Below are positions 52,734 to 61,096 of a stretch of DNA of 64,000 nucleotides, in pieces (the first letter of the stretch is position 1; each line of letters begins with the position of its first letter). Source of the stretch: JACMRI01 sp043778625 (GTDB lineage Bacteria; Bacteroidota; Bacteroidia; UBA4408); the NCBI GenBank assembly GCA_043778625.1, contig JAYWFU010000108.1, positions 1-64,000 of the forward strand. The letters run 5' to 3'. The notes below the pieces were generated by a model. It made no database searches. It was not told the DNA's origin and saw nothing but the letters and a program-made list of their open reading frames with translations. A program made the position numbers and the translations under genes.

Positions 52734-53903
52734 ATGATTGAAAGACCCACACACACCTACATTGCCAAAACGTTAATGAATTTTGAAGAGTTGCTTGCCG
52801 ATGAACTTGACGCATTAGGTGCTACCGATATTGAAATACTGAACCGTGCCGTAAAATTTACGGGCGATAAGGAAGTAATGTACAAAGCCAACTACTACTG
52901 CCGTACGGCTTTACGCATATTACAACCCATAACTACATTTAATGTAACCAACCAACAGGAACTATACGACAAGGTAAAGGCCGTAAAATGGGAGGAGTTT
53001 TTTACCGAAAAACAAACCTTTGCCTTTGATACCACCGAAACAAAATCGGAATTTACCAACTCCTTATTCGTATCAATGAAAGCCAAAGATGCCGTAGCCG
53101 ATAGGTTTAGAGAGCTGAAAGGCATACGCCCTTACGTGGATAAGGAGTTTCCGGATATGCGCATTAATATTCATATTTTTAGAGAAAGCGCTACACTATC
53201 GTTAGACACATCTGGTACATCGCTCCACAAACGTGGCTACCGAACTGATAGCACTAAAGCACCTATTAACGAAGTGCTATCAGCAGGGTTAATAATGATG
53301 ACTAAGTGGGACAAAAAAAGCTTGTTTGTTGACCCAATGTGTGGCTCGGGCACTAACTTAATTGAAGCTGCTATGATGGCCTACAACATGCCTGCAGGTT
53401 ACCATCGCAAGGAATATGGGTTTGAAAACTGGTTAAATTTTGATCCTATATTATGGAACGAAATTAGAGCCGAGGGCAAGGCCAACATTCGTACCGAAGG
53501 CCCTGAAATTGTGGGTATTGATAGTGCTACCTCAGCTGCTATTATTGCCAAGGGCAATATTAAAAGTGCGGATTTAGGTTATAAAATTAAAGTAATAACT
53601 GGTGCTTTTGAGGAGTATAAGCACGAGTACGAAAAAGGTACTATGATGATAAACCCTCCCTATGGCGAGCGATTAGATAAAGATAACCTTGATGAATTGT
53701 ATCAATTAATTGGCGATACCTTAAAGAAAAACTTTAAAGGATTTGATGCCTTTGTATTATCATCAAACATGGAGGCCATGAAAAAAATTGGCTTAAAACC
53801 CAAACGTCGTTACAATGTGATGAATGGCTCGTTAGAATGCAAGTTTAACCACTACGAAATGTTTGCTGGCACCCGTAAAGATTATGTAGTGAGTAGGTTG
53901 TAG
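52734..53903 (+). CDS. THUMP-domain class I methyltransferase (RlmL N-terminal type)
   Basis: 389 residues from ATG 52734 (an open frame reaches back to 52470 across rpmI, but the promoter at 52705 and the family length favour this start). N-terminal ferredoxin-like/THUMP domain (5-160, KTLMNFEELLADELDALGAT), then the methyltransferase domain with FVDPMCGSGTNLIEAA near 200, an adenosine-binding VGIDSAT block and MINPPYGERLDKDN near 304. The NPPY motif suits m2G or m6A transfer to RNA; related to the m2G2445-forming half of RlmL. A hairpin terminator follows. Confidence 0.88.
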   Translation: MIERPTHTYIAKTLMNFEELLADELDALGATDIEILNRAVKFTGDKEVMYKANYYCRTALRILQPITTFNVTNQQELYDKVKAVKWEEFFTEKQTFAFDTTETKSEFTNSLFVSMKAKDAVADRFRELKGIRPYVDKEFPDMRINIHIFRESATLSLDTSGTSLHKRGYRTDSTKAPINEVLSAGLIMMTKWDKKSLFVDPMCGSGTNLIEAAMMAYNMPAGYHRKEYGFENWLNFDPILWNEIRAEGKANIRTEGPEIVGIDSATSAAIIAKGNIKSADLGYKIKVITGAFEEYKHEYEKGTMMINPPYGERLDKDNLDELYQLIGDTLKKNFKGFDAFVLSSNMEAMKKIGLKPKRRYNVMNGSLECKFNHYEMFAGTRKDYVVSRL

Positions 53904-53921
53904 TGTAATACACCGAACTAT

Positions 53922-53963
53922 TGGCTGTTATGTTTTTGAATAAATTTTAAAGCATAACAGCCA
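53922..53963 (+). terminator. hairpin terminator after the THUMP methyltransferase
   Basis: TGGCTGTTATG at 53922-53932 pairs with CATAACAGCCA at 53953-53963, extended on both sides with few mismatches; loop about 20 nt. Confidence 0.65.
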
Positions 53964-54022
53964 GTATTGCGTTAAGTAATAACATTTTTTAGTTGTAACT
54001 AGAAGAGAAAACCTAAGCTGAA

Positions 54023-54499
54023 ATGCAAGCATCAATTATCAAAAATTCTATAATCCTTTTAGCTGTATTCTTCATTGAGTGGTGGTTAATTTATTATTCT
54101 CCACTTAATTTATCTGAGCGCGTAGTAGCATTAAATGTAAAGATTAATGGCGTTCTATTAGTTGGTCTTATTGTAACTATTTTTATTTTTGCGCAAAAAA
54201 GTTTTTTACGCAAAAATCCTACTGCGACTATTTTTAAATTAACTGTTTTAGGTACTACCATTTGCATTGTTGCCCAAATAGCTTTTCAAGCAATTAGACA
54301 ACCTTTTTTGATAGTTACATCAGTAAATGAAAGGTTTTACTACTTTTTACTTGGTACAATTGTCGTTTCAGTTTATGGAGCTATTTTATCCTTTCTTGTG
54401 GCATTTCAACTTAAAACCCAAAAAAATAGGGCAACTTATTTTACTTATTATTGGTTTTGTACTAATAGCAGTTGTTATATAGCATTTGAGTACTACTAG
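54023..54499 (+). pseudogene. multi-helix membrane protein, frameshifted near the C-terminus
   Basis: The frame encodes four hydrophobic segments (about 8-27, 40-60, 72-92, 102-126) and then a polar, odd tail after LKTQKN. Removing one A from the A-run at 54418-54426 gives QKIGQLILLIIGFVLIAVVI, a fifth helix, before an in-frame TAG. The second copy of this segment at 58235 has the shorter A-run and CAG in place of TAG. So this copy carries two lesions. Family not recognised. Confidence 0.65.
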
Positions 54500-54558
54500 T
54501 TTTAAGTAACCTAGCCTATTACGCTCTAAAAGATTTTGTTGGGGTTTAAAACACTGTT
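54398..54558. repeat. left copy of a 160-bp direct repeat
   Basis: Matches 58235-58397 with about seven substitutions, one extra A and one missing ACT. It contains the end of the membrane-protein gene and, on the opposite strand, the last codons (LNPNKIF and stop) of the FAD-linked oxidase whose full gene starts only at the right copy. Confidence 0.88.
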
Positions 54559-54621
54559 AAATGGGTTATATTTCATAAATGTTGAGCAACAACAAAAAAT
54601 ATATTCTGCAAAATTTGTTAA

Positions 54622-54676
54622 ACAATAGTATATTACTATTGTGTATAGCTTTACAATTTGTAATTATAAAGCTATA
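54622..54676. repeat. two adjacent hairpins at the left edge of the inserted segment
   Basis: ACAATAGTA/TACTATTGT (54622-54642, 3-nt loop) and TATAGCTTTA/TAAAGCTATA (54644-54676, 13-nt loop) stand side by side just inside the left direct repeat. Role unknown. Confidence 0.5.
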
Positions 54677-54743
54677 TATATGGCTATCAGTTAGCGAACT
54701 ACTGCAATTTTCAATACGGTATTAAATGCGACTGCAGTATTAG

Positions 54744-55010
54744 TTAAAGCATGTGCCAGTAATGCGTGGGGTTAGTTGCTAATGTTTTGTGTAGTACTAA
54801 CGCATCGTCAAAATACTTAAAGGCATCGCTGGTATTGCGCAGCGTATAATGATAACTATAAATGAACCACAGCGCAAGCCCTGCAATAATTTTAAGTACA
54901 AATAATCCACTACTTACCGCAGGCGTTAACTCTGCAATGCGCAATAGTTTAACCCGCTGAATAAGGGCTACACATATTATAAAATAAATTAAGGGGAGTA
55001 AAATATTCAT
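54744..55010 (-). pseudogene. N-terminal fragment of a large membrane protein
   Basis: 88 residues: a first helix (MNILLPLIYFIICVALIQRV), then LTPAVSSGLFVLKIIAGLAL and a WFIYSYHYTLRNTSDAFKYF block. This resembles the first 90 residues of a large (about 400-aa) Bacteroidota membrane protein family whose later helices are absent here. The coding stops at 54744 inside the inserted segment, so it looks cut off. Assignment is from memory of the family pattern. Confidence 0.45.
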
Positions 55011-55400
55011 TAAAAACGTTTTTTTTATAGAATTAAATTGTGTAGTTAGAGTTTAAAATTAAAGTAACTTATTGTACTTGTTAATAGGCTAATAGAGGCT
55101 CTTGTGAGACCAAATTTATGGCTTGTGTATATAAACTTTGGCGGTTATTAATAAACGGAACTTTAAGAAAACAAATGTAAAATTTTAACCGTGTAACACT
55201 CGTAAATAATTTGGCAATGCTACTCTACAATAGTAATAGACGCTATATTGGCTGAAGTACTGTTATAAACAGCCAATTTATCGTTTAATAAGTTAGTTAA
55301 AAGGAATATTTACACGTTAGACTACTAATTTTAATTTAAATAATTTGGCAGTATTAAAATAAATAATAACTTTGATATTATAAACTAATTTCTATACACG
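55011..55400. other. 390-bp non-coding stretch upstream of the S74 protein gene
   Basis: No reading frame of note. It holds an inverted repeat at 55247-55277 (ATTGGCTG/CAGCCAAT) and the promoter at 55344-55374; the rest is A+T-rich with nothing recognised. Confidence 0.5.
55344..55374 (+). promoter_or_regulatory. canonical Bacteroidota promoter of the S74 tail-fibre gene
   Basis: TTTG at 55344-55347, a 19-nt spacer and TAACTTTG at 55367-55374: the best consensus match in the window, 26 nt before ATG 55401. Confidence 0.8.
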
Positions 55401-58226
55401 ATGAAACAACTCTACACTACCACAAAAACTATCATTACTTTAGCGTTTTTAACCGCATTAACGCTAACCACTAAAGCCCAAAACAACGTAGGCATAGGTA
55501 CCACAGCCCCCAACCCCAAAGCCATACTGGAGTTGCAAGCCATTGACAAAGGCCTACTTGTGCCGCGCCTCACTGGTTTACAAATGAATGCCATACCACT
55601 TACTGCTACAGAGGACGGCTTACTAATTTATAACACGGATAGTGCGTGCTATTGTTTTTACAACAAAATAGCATGGCAAAACCTATGCAAACAATTAGAT
55701 ACCGTTGCACTAAAAATTTACTTAACCACCCACAATAAAATAATTAATAAACTAACCACCACTGCCAATACTATTAAAAGCACGGTGAATGGCGTAGCCG
55801 ATAGTGCCACAATAATTAACAGTATAACTAACACTTACGACACTCTTACAGGGGCATTTATTACCACAGTTAATGGCGTGCCCACCACAGCCATATTGTT
55901 ACCCAACACCACTTCAATAACCGATAGCATAACCTCCCAAGCATGGCTACTCAAAGGTAATAACGCCAATGCTACCAACCAACTAGGCACGCTTAACGCA
56001 CGCAACCTTAACATTATAACCAATAGCACCACACGCATAAGCGTAATGAGTGGCACGGGCAACGTAGGTATAGGGCAAACACTACCAAGTGCTAAATTAG
56101 ACGTACTGGGCGACGTACAATTTAGCAACGACCTTAAACCCGCTGGATTAAGCGGTACTACGGGCGACTTACTCATTAGCCAAGGCGCAGGCTTAGCTCC
56201 TAAATGGGTGGCACAAAACACCATAGTGACCACTACTGCTAACACACTTACTAACCCAATTAACACCATAACCAGCACTGTTAATGGGGTAACAGCTACC
56301 GCACCAGCAGTAAACACCGTGAGTAATACGTACAACACTACCACTGGTGACCTTAGCACTACCGTTAACGGAGTAACGGGCGCAAACGTGGTTATACCCA
56401 CCGCACAAAACATTACCGATAGTATTAAAACCCAAGCATGGTTACTTAAGGGTAACGCTGGCACTACGGCAGGTACTAACTTTATAGGCACTACTGATAA
56501 CCAAGATTTGGTGTTTAAGCGCAACAACGTACAGGCAGGCTTAATTAATACTGCGCTGCAAAACACAGCGTTGGGTGTAAGTGCATTAAACCCTACCACC
56601 ACAGGTAGTGCTAACACAGCATTTGGTTTTAATGCACTAATGGCTAACACTACGGGTGGTAATAACACCGCCATAGGCACTAGTGTATTGGCTAACAACC
56701 TTATTGGTCATAATAACGTAGGATTAGGTTACCTTACGCTAAATAAAAATGACTCGGGTACTGTTAATGTGGCCATCGGTGCATATTCAATGCAGAACCA
56801 GCAGGGTAACAACTGTCACGGTAATACAGCTTTGGGCTATGGTACGCTAGCTGGCAATCTGTCGGGTAGCGCTAATGTTGCCGTAGGTTATTTTGCTTTA
56901 CGTGTAAATACTAGTGGTACTGAGAATACCTCGGTGGGTAATCAAAGTATGTATTACAATACTACTGGGCAGAACAATGTGGCACTAGGTAGTGCTGCTC
57001 TTCATGTTAATACTACAGGGAATTTTAATTCTGCCATAGGGGCACGCGCTCTTTATGGTAATACTACAGGAAATGATAATGTAGGCATAGGTTACTACTC
57101 GCTTGCTAATAATAACAGCGGACGTGGCAATACAGCACTAGGTGTGACTAGTCTTATTTCTAATACTAGTGGGAGGGACAATGTGGCACTAGGTATAGCT
57201 AGCCTTCTTCGCAATGCTACTGGTAGCGATAATGTAGGGATAGGTGCGAATTCGTTGTATTTAAATACTACGGGAGGTGGTAATGTAGCAGTAGGCCGCG
57301 ATGCGGGAAAGGGCATAGCTGCAGGTAATGCCAACACAAGTATAGGCTCAAGTACAATGGTTTATATCAATAGTAACAAAAACACCGCCTTAGGCACTGG
57401 AGCTTTCGCTGGAGCATTTGCTCCCTTAGTGTCAAGTACTAAAACTTGTCCAAGCACCAATGTTACTATAGCAAGTGGCCAAGTAATCATAACTGGGCAC
57501 GGCTTTGGTACTGCTCCCGCAAGTATTTATGTACAAGTTACGAGTACTGGCGCCGTACCCGCTCCTTACGGTCAGGGTAGTGTTTTTCTCGGAAATATTA
57601 TTGACGCCAATACTATTGATTTTGGTAATCAAATTTTTAGCCAAGGTACAGGTACACTTACCTTTACCCCACATGATACCACAGTAAACCAATACGTTAA
57701 CAGTACAGCTATTGGTTACGACGCGCAACCTACTGCCAGCAACCAAATACAATTAGGAGATGGTAACGTAACTGAGGTGCGCACACGTGGCACGCTAGTG
57801 CCTAGCATTACCAACACGGCAGATGTAGGCACTGCACTATTACGCTGGCGCAACGCTTATTTTGCAGGTAGTGTAAATGCAAGTTGTGGCGTGCTGGTGT
57901 GCTCTGACGTACGCTACAAGCAACAAATAACACCACTTACTAACTCGTTAGCCAAGCTAACCAAGCTACAAGGGGTTAATTATTATTTTAAAACCAACGA
58001 GTTTAAAGACCGTAATTTTAATACTAACCTACAAATAGGCGTAATAGCCCAAGAGGCCGAAAAAATACTACCCGAAGTAGTAAGCACCGATGCCGCAGGC
58101 TACAAAAGCGTAGATTATAGCAAGTTTACCCCTTTACTAATTGAGGCCATAAAAGAACTAAACACCAAGCACGATAAAGAAATACAAGAGCTACGCCAAG
58201 AGATAGAGTTGCTAAAAAAGAAATAA
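55401..58226 (+). CDS. tail-fibre/adhesin protein with YadA-head-like repeats and Peptidase_S74 chaperone domain
   Basis: 941 residues. A signal peptide (about 1-26) precedes NNVGIGTTAPNPKAILELQA, the usual Bacteroidota tail-fibre opening. Two copies of a module ending ITDSI.(S/T)QAWLLKGN lie at about 116-186 and 278-350. Residues about 385-640 are head-type repeats (NTAFGFNAL, NNTAIGTSVL, NVALGSAAL, NVGIGYYSL). The C-terminus (about 834-941) is an S74 intramolecular chaperone: SDVRYKQQI, GVIAQEAEKILPEVV, then a coiled coil (KEIQELRQEIELLKKK). S74 domains trimerise and self-cleave. Strong promoter; bracketed by 160-bp direct repeats. Confidence 0.9.
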   Translation: MKQLYTTTKTIITLAFLTALTLTTKAQNNVGIGTTAPNPKAILELQAIDKGLLVPRLTGLQMNAIPLTATEDGLLIYNTDSACYCFYNKIAWQNLCKQLDTVALKIYLTTHNKIINKLTTTANTIKSTVNGVADSATIINSITNTYDTLTGAFITTVNGVPTTAILLPNTTSITDSITSQAWLLKGNNANATNQLGTLNARNLNIITNSTTRISVMSGTGNVGIGQTLPSAKLDVLGDVQFSNDLKPAGLSGTTGDLLISQGAGLAPKWVAQNTIVTTTANTLTNPINTITSTVNGVTATAPAVNTVSNTYNTTTGDLSTTVNGVTGANVVIPTAQNITDSIKTQAWLLKGNAGTTAGTNFIGTTDNQDLVFKRNNVQAGLINTALQNTALGVSALNPTTTGSANTAFGFNALMANTTGGNNTAIGTSVLANNLIGHNNVGLGYLTLNKNDSGTVNVAIGAYSMQNQQGNNCHGNTALGYGTLAGNLSGSANVAVGYFALRVNTSGTENTSVGNQSMYYNTTGQNNVALGSAALHVNTTGNFNSAIGARALYGNTTGNDNVGIGYYSLANNNSGRGNTALGVTSLISNTSGRDNVALGIASLLRNATGSDNVGIGANSLYLNTTGGGNVAVGRDAGKGIAAGNANTSIGSSTMVYINSNKNTALGTGAFAGAFAPLVSSTKTCPSTNVTIASGQVIITGHGFGTAPASIYVQVTSTGAVPAPYGQGSVFLGNIIDANTIDFGNQIFSQGTGTLTFTPHDTTVNQYVNSTAIGYDAQPTASNQIQLGDGNVTEVRTRGTLVPSITNTADVGTALLRWRNAYFAGSVNASCGVLVCSDVRYKQQITPLTNSLAKLTKLQGVNYYFKTNEFKDRNFNTNLQIGVIAQEAEKILPEVVSTDAAGYKSVDYSKFTPLLIEAIKELNTKHDKEIQELRQEIELLKKK

Positions 58227-58348
58227 TGTACGTAGTAGCATTTCAACTTAAAACCCAAAAAATAGGGCAACTTATTTTACTTATTATTGGTTTTGTACTA
58301 ATAGCAGTTGTTATACAGCATTTGAGTACTACTACTAGTTTTAAGTAA
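58226..58348 (+). CDS. 40-residue single-helix reading frame coupled to the S74 gene
   Basis: ATG at 58226 overlaps the S74 stop (TAATG) and opens a frame of 40 residues: MYVVAFQLKTQKIGQLILLI, then an IGFVLIAVVIQHLS helix end and TTTSFK. It is the intact C-terminal part of the membrane protein that is broken at 54023. Whether it is translated is unknown; it may be only a leftover of the duplication. Confidence 0.4.
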   Translation: MYVVAFQLKTQKIGQLILLIIGFVLIAVVIQHLSTTTSFK

Positions 58349-58397
58349 CCTAGCCTATTACATTCTAAAATATTTTGTTGGGGTTTAAAATATTGTT
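58235..58397. repeat. right copy of the 160-bp direct repeat
   Basis: Pairs with 54398-54558. This copy keeps the uninterrupted membrane-protein ending and the true 3' end of the FAD-linked oxidase gene (stop at 58365), so the ancestral junction was the convergent pair membrane protein/oxidase. Confidence 0.88.
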
Positions 58398-59771
58398 GGG
58401 GTCAAATGCTTGTTTAATTCCCGCAAATAAATTAAAGTGAGTGGGTGTCATTACCACGTCCATATACGGTTTCTGTACTAAACCAATGCCGTGTTCGCCA
58501 CTAATAGTGCCGCCTAGCTGGTAGCATAGTTCAAACAATTGGCGTATGGCTTTGGGTATTTCGTTATGCCATTGTTCGTTGGTTAGCGTGTCTTTTAAAA
58601 TATTAACGTGTAGGTTACCATCGCCCGCATGCCCATAACACACTGATTTAAAGCCATATTGCTCGCCTAATTTTTTAACCCCTTGCAATAGCGCTGGCAT
58701 TGCGGCACGTGGCACCACGGTGTCTTCTTCCTTATAGGCTGATTGATGCTTTACGGCTTCGCCAATTTTACGGCGAGCTTTCCATAGCAATTCTTTTTGC
58801 TGTTCGCTATCAGCATACAGTACATCAATAGGGCTATGTGGCTGTAACACCCCAACAACTTGTTCGGCTTGTTGCTGTAGCAAGTCAAGGTTATTGCCAT
58901 CAAGCTCAATGAGTAAATGTGCCTGCGTTTCGTTAGTTAATGTAAGCTGTAAAGTGGGATCGTAATGCGCCACTAATTCAAGGGCATCACGCTCCATAAA
59001 TTCGCATGCGCTTGGTGTTACGCCCGCTTTAAATATACTGGTAACCGCTTGGCAAGCATCAGTAGCCGATGCAAACGGCACTAGCATCAGTACATTTTTA
59101 GTAGGCAATGGTAGTAGTTTAACTGTGATTTTAGTTACTACTGCCAATGTACCTTCGCTACCTATAATTAAGTGAGTAAGGTTGTAGCCTGTGGAGTATT
59201 TAAGCGTATTAGCCCCTGTGTTTATTATATCGCCGTTGGCCAGCACAATTTCTAGGTTTAAAATATAATCGCGTGTAGTGCCGTATTTAACTGCACGTGG
59301 GCCACCGCTGGCGTGGGCTACATTACCGCCCATCATACACGAACCCCAACTTGCAGGGTCAGGCGGATAAAATAATCCTACTGCTTTTACGGCTTGTTGC
59401 AACTCATAATTAATAACCCCAGGTTCAATGGTAGCTTGCAGGTTATGTTGGTCAATAGCTAGTATTTGGTTCATTTTGTGCAAACTCAATACTACACCGC
59501 CCATTATTGGCAATGCACCTCCGCTAAGCCCTGTGCCTGCACCTCGTGGCGTTACGGGTATTAAGTGGGTATTACAATAACTTAAAATTTGACTAACCTG
59601 CTCAGTACTTGTTGGCGTAAGTACACAGTCGGGCATGTAGTGTAAATCCTCAGTGTGGTCGGCACCGTAGGGGTGTTTTTGGTCGTTATTGGTTATTATA
59701 TTTTGATTACCCACTATGGTTTCAAAATAAGTAATATGTTCAGCTGTTACGGTGGTATAATTAGTGTGCAT
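58365..59771 (-). CDS. FAD-linked oxidase (glycolate/D-lactate dehydrogenase type)
   Basis: 468 residues. The FAD_binding_4 domain has PVTPRGAGTGLSGGALPIMG, FYPPDPASWGSCMMGGNVAH and ASGGPRAVKYGTTRDYI; the C-terminal FAD-oxidase domain ends YGHAGDGNLHVN, SGEHGIGLVQKPYM and FDPNNILNPNKIF. This is the GlcD/Dld type that oxidises glycolate, D-lactate or 2-hydroxyglutarate and passes electrons on. The exact substrate is open; no iron-sulfur GlcF partner lies beside it. Confidence 0.92.
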   Translation of the reverse strand: MHTNYTTVTAEHITYFETIVGNQNIITNNDQKHPYGADHTEDLHYMPDCVLTPTSTEQVSQILSYCNTHLIPVTPRGAGTGLSGGALPIMGGVVLSLHKMNQILAIDQHNLQATIEPGVINYELQQAVKAVGLFYPPDPASWGSCMMGGNVAHASGGPRAVKYGTTRDYILNLEIVLANGDIINTGANTLKYSTGYNLTHLIIGSEGTLAVVTKITVKLLPLPTKNVLMLVPFASATDACQAVTSIFKAGVTPSACEFMERDALELVAHYDPTLQLTLTNETQAHLLIELDGNNLDLLQQQAEQVVGVLQPHSPIDVLYADSEQQKELLWKARRKIGEAVKHQSAYKEEDTVVPRAAMPALLQGVKKLGEQYGFKSVCYGHAGDGNLHVNILKDTLTNEQWHNEIPKAIRQLFELCYQLGGTISGEHGIGLVQKPYMDVVMTPTHFNLFAGIKQAFDPNNILNPNKIF

Positions 59772-59814
59772 AAATTAGGTGTTAAAGTAATAGCATAAGT
59801 TGTTGTTTTAAACC

Positions 59815-59850
59815 AAAAGGCTACCTCGTTATTAGTGAGATAGCCTTTTT
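59815..59850 (-). terminator. hairpin terminator between queA and the oxidase gene
   Basis: AAAAGGCTA at 59815-59823 pairs with TAGCCTTTT at 59841-59849, with CTC/GAG pairing inside after one mismatch; just past the queA stop on the minus strand. Confidence 0.65.
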
Positions 59851-59876
59851 AATGGTGTAAGAGTGTTATTATAAAT

Positions 59877-60926
59877 TTAAATAATTAACATAGCATCGCC
59901 GTAGGTTAAAAACTTGTATTTGTCTTTAATGGCAGTTTTGTATGCTTCTACAATTAAATCGTGTCCGCCAAATGCACTTGCCATCATATACAATGTTGAT
60001 TCGGGCGTATGAAAGTTAGTAACCATACAATTGGCAATACTAAAATCGTAAGGCGGAAAAATAAATTTGTTTGTCCAGCCGTCGTAAGGTTTTAATAAAC
60101 CATTGGTAGAAACACTACTTTCAATAGAGCGCATAACAGTTGTACCTACGGCACAAATGCGCTTATTTTCTTCAATAGCACGGTTCACACGGTTGCAGGT
60201 AGCTTCAGTTATTATGGTTTGTTCGCTATCCGTTTTGTGTTTTGTTAAATCCTCTACCTCCACCGTACGAAACGTGCCTAAGCCTACGTGTAAAGTAGTA
60301 TAGGTTAAATCGCAGCCTTTAATTTCGAGTTTTTTAAGTAATTCTCTACTAAAGTGCAATCCCGCTGCTGGTGCTGCTACTGCACCTTCGTGCTTAGCAA
60401 ACACAGTTTGAAAACGCTCTGTGTCGGTTTCGTTAATTTCGCGTTTAATGTATTTAGGTATTGGGGTTTCACCCATTTCGTGCAACGCCGTTCTAAACTC
60501 TTCGTAATTACCGTCGAATAAAAAACGTAGTGTACGCCCACGTGAGGTGGTGTTGTCAATAACTTCGGCCACTAGGGTATCATCGTTATTAAAATAAAGT
60601 TTGTTGCCAATACGTATTTTACGAGCAGGGTCAACTAATACGTCCCACAGGCGGCTTTCGGCATTTAGCTCACGTAATAAAAACACTTCTATTTTGGCAC
60701 CTGTTTTTTCCTTATTGCCATACATACGAGCGGGAAACACTTTGGTGTCGTTAAATATAAACACATCACCATCATCAAAATAGTTAATAATGTCTTTAAA
60801 CTTTTTGTGCTTAATTGTGCCTGCCTTACGGTCAATAACCATTAGTTTGCTTTCGTCGCGGTTTTTAGCGGGGCTTTCGGCTATTAGTTCTTTGGGTAGT
60901 TCGAACTTAAAATGTGATAACTTCAT
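59877..60926 (-). CDS. queA: S-adenosylmethionine:tRNA ribosyltransferase-isomerase
   Basis: 349 residues, full QueA length. FELPKELIAESPAKNRDESKL, FIFNDTKVFPARMYGNKEKTG, HEGAVAAPAAGLHFSRELL, TLHVGLGTFRTVEVEDL and the C-terminal TNFHTPESTLYMMASAF segment are the conserved blocks. QueA transfers and rearranges the ribosyl group of SAM to make epoxyqueuosine in tRNA. The 5' side faces a divergent esterase gene 170 bp away. queG and tgt are not in the window. Confidence 0.96.
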   Translation of the reverse strand: MKLSHFKFELPKELIAESPAKNRDESKLMVIDRKAGTIKHKKFKDIINYFDDGDVFIFNDTKVFPARMYGNKEKTGAKIEVFLLRELNAESRLWDVLVDPARKIRIGNKLYFNNDDTLVAEVIDNTTSRGRTLRFLFDGNYEEFRTALHEMGETPIPKYIKREINETDTERFQTVFAKHEGAVAAPAAGLHFSRELLKKLEIKGCDLTYTTLHVGLGTFRTVEVEDLTKHKTDSEQTIITEATCNRVNRAIEENKRICAVGTTVMRSIESSVSTNGLLKPYDGWTNKFIFPPYDFSIANCMVTNFHTPESTLYMMASAFGGHDLIVEAYKTAIKDKYKFLTYGDAMLII

Positions 60927-61032
60927 AATATTACGGTATTAGAAATTGATTAATTATAATTAAGTTGCAAAAGTACTTTTTTTTATAAGAGTATAGTTAA
61001 TTAAATTACTAAATTATAAATACAGCTACAAA

Positions 61033-61070
61033 AACAAAACTAGTGCTTAAATTTAAACGCTAGTTTTGTT
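61033..61070. repeat. inverted repeat between divergent queA and the esterase gene
   Basis: AACAAAACTAG at 61033-61043 and CTAGTTTTGTT at 61060-61070 form an 11-bp stem with a 16-nt loop. It is not expected to be a terminator at this divergent position; possible operator or attenuator. Confidence 0.45.
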
Positions 61071-61096
61071 TAAACTATCAATTTTAAAAACACCAT

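Noticed and set aside
55835..56698. Long minus-strand open frame of 287 codons
   Set aside because: It is antisense to the repetitive, Thr/Asn-rich part of the S74 gene; repeats keep opposite frames open.
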